Below are positions 63,753 to 64,000 of a stretch of 64,000 nt of DNA, piece after piece. Numbering within the stretch: the first letter of the stretch is position 1; the number at the start of each line of letters is the position of its first letter. The stretch is from Pelomonas lactea (GTDB taxonomy: Bacteria > Pseudomonadota > Gammaproteobacteria > Burkholderiales > Burkholderiaceae_C). The stretch lies in the NCBI RefSeq assembly GCF_043555885.1, contig NZ_JBIGHX010000009.1, forward strand, positions 62,001-126,000. Reading direction: 5' to 3'. The position numbers and the translations under genes are program-made. Under the pieces are notes generated by a model. It was not told the origin of the DNA and did not search any database. It saw only the letters and a program-made list of their open reading frames with translations.

Positions 63753-64000
63753 CCTGAGCACCGACTTCCTCGGCATCAAGAGCCCCAACCCGTTCTGGCT
63801 CGCATCCGCGCCGCCGACCGACAAGGAGATCAACGTGCGCCGCGCCTTCGAGGCGGGCTGGGGCGGCGTCGTCTGGAAGACGCTGGGCGAGGACCCGCCG
63901 GTCGTCAACGTCAACGGCCCGCGCTACGCGACGCTGTGGAGCCAGGACCGCCGCGTGATCGGCTTCAACAACATCGAGCTCATCTCCGACCGGCCGCTGC
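63745..64000 (+). CDS. preA: Dihydropyrimidine dehydrogenase subunit PreA (partial)
   Basis: The first 85 codons, cut by the window end. It starts MADLSTDFLGIKSPNPFWLA with AAGGAGG upstream, inside the end of preT. ASAPPTDKEINVRRAFEAGWGG and VVWKTLG belong to the FMN-binding TIM barrel of dihydroorotate/dihydropyrimidine dehydrogenases. The C-terminal iron-sulfur part lies outside. Confidence 0.93.
   Translation, partial: MADLSTDFLGIKSPNPFWLASAPPTDKEINVRRAFEAGWGGVVWKTLGEDPPVVNVNGPRYATLWSQDRRVIGFNNIELISDRPL

Overview
The window is high-GC DNA from a betaproteobacterium, most likely order Burkholderiales. The pointers are an AmtB-GlnK-TorF operon, a C-terminal split-type MetH under an S-adenosylhomocysteine riboswitch, and reductive pyrimidine catabolism genes (preT-preA) beside a RutR-type regulator. 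The genus cannot be fixed from sequence alone. No tRNA, rRNA or CRISPR array was seen.

The dominant feature is a genomic island of about 44 kb (4829-48863) that splits the natural-transformation helicase gene comM. The 5' part of comM ends after the codons for D-E-L of its Walker B motif (4828). The 3' part resumes with P-E-F (48864), so the insertion looks precise. The right end carries a four-gene operon of three large tyrosine recombinases plus a small TnpC-like protein, resembling an enlarged Tn554-type module. Imperfect inverted repeats lie just inside both junctions.

Left to right, the island holds: a 1465-residue NACHT-type ATPase with a possible C-terminal nuclease (5.4-9.8 kb); a zinc-finger protein; an SRAP (YedK/HMCES) protein divergent from an SOS mutagenesis cassette imuA-imuB-dnaE2 behind a perfect LexA box (10.0-17.0 kb); a secreted S1/P1 nuclease; a six-gene biosynthetic operon (18.4-25.0 kb); a convergent 980-residue helical-repeat protein; a decayed stretch with a broken second S1/P1 nuclease; several small unknown and membrane proteins; a VirD4-like ATPase, DUF4384-like protein and CHAT-protease gene set (32.5-38.2 kb); four further genes, two of them clear membrane proteins; an IS30-family insertion; a DUF2946-type protein; and the recombinases.

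The most interesting system is the operon at 18432-25014. It is GTP cyclohydrolase II, WD40 propeller, formylglycine-generating-enzyme-like protein, cysteine-synthase-like PLP enzyme, flavin reductase and class I aminotransferase. The first three match the ToxB-ToxC-ToxD order of the toxoflavin (7-azapteridine) pathway. ToxA (methyltransferase) and ToxE (deaminase) are missing and three unrelated enzymes take their place. This suggests a mobile pathway to a GTP-derived pyrimidine or azapteridine metabolite that is not toxoflavin itself.

The flanks are chromosomal. On the left are a membrane diguanylate cyclase (partial) and a nitrogen-regulated torF-glnK-amtB operon with a recognisable sigma-54 promoter and NtrC site. 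On the right are a PNPOx-family protein, a glycine-zipper protein, metH, a degenerate HD-GYP protein, a GntR-controlled set of ABC exporter genes that includes an acyltransferase-ABC ATPase fusion, an antibiotic-biosynthesis-monooxygenase-fold protein, and the TetR/preT/preA pyrimidine-degradation locus running off the window.
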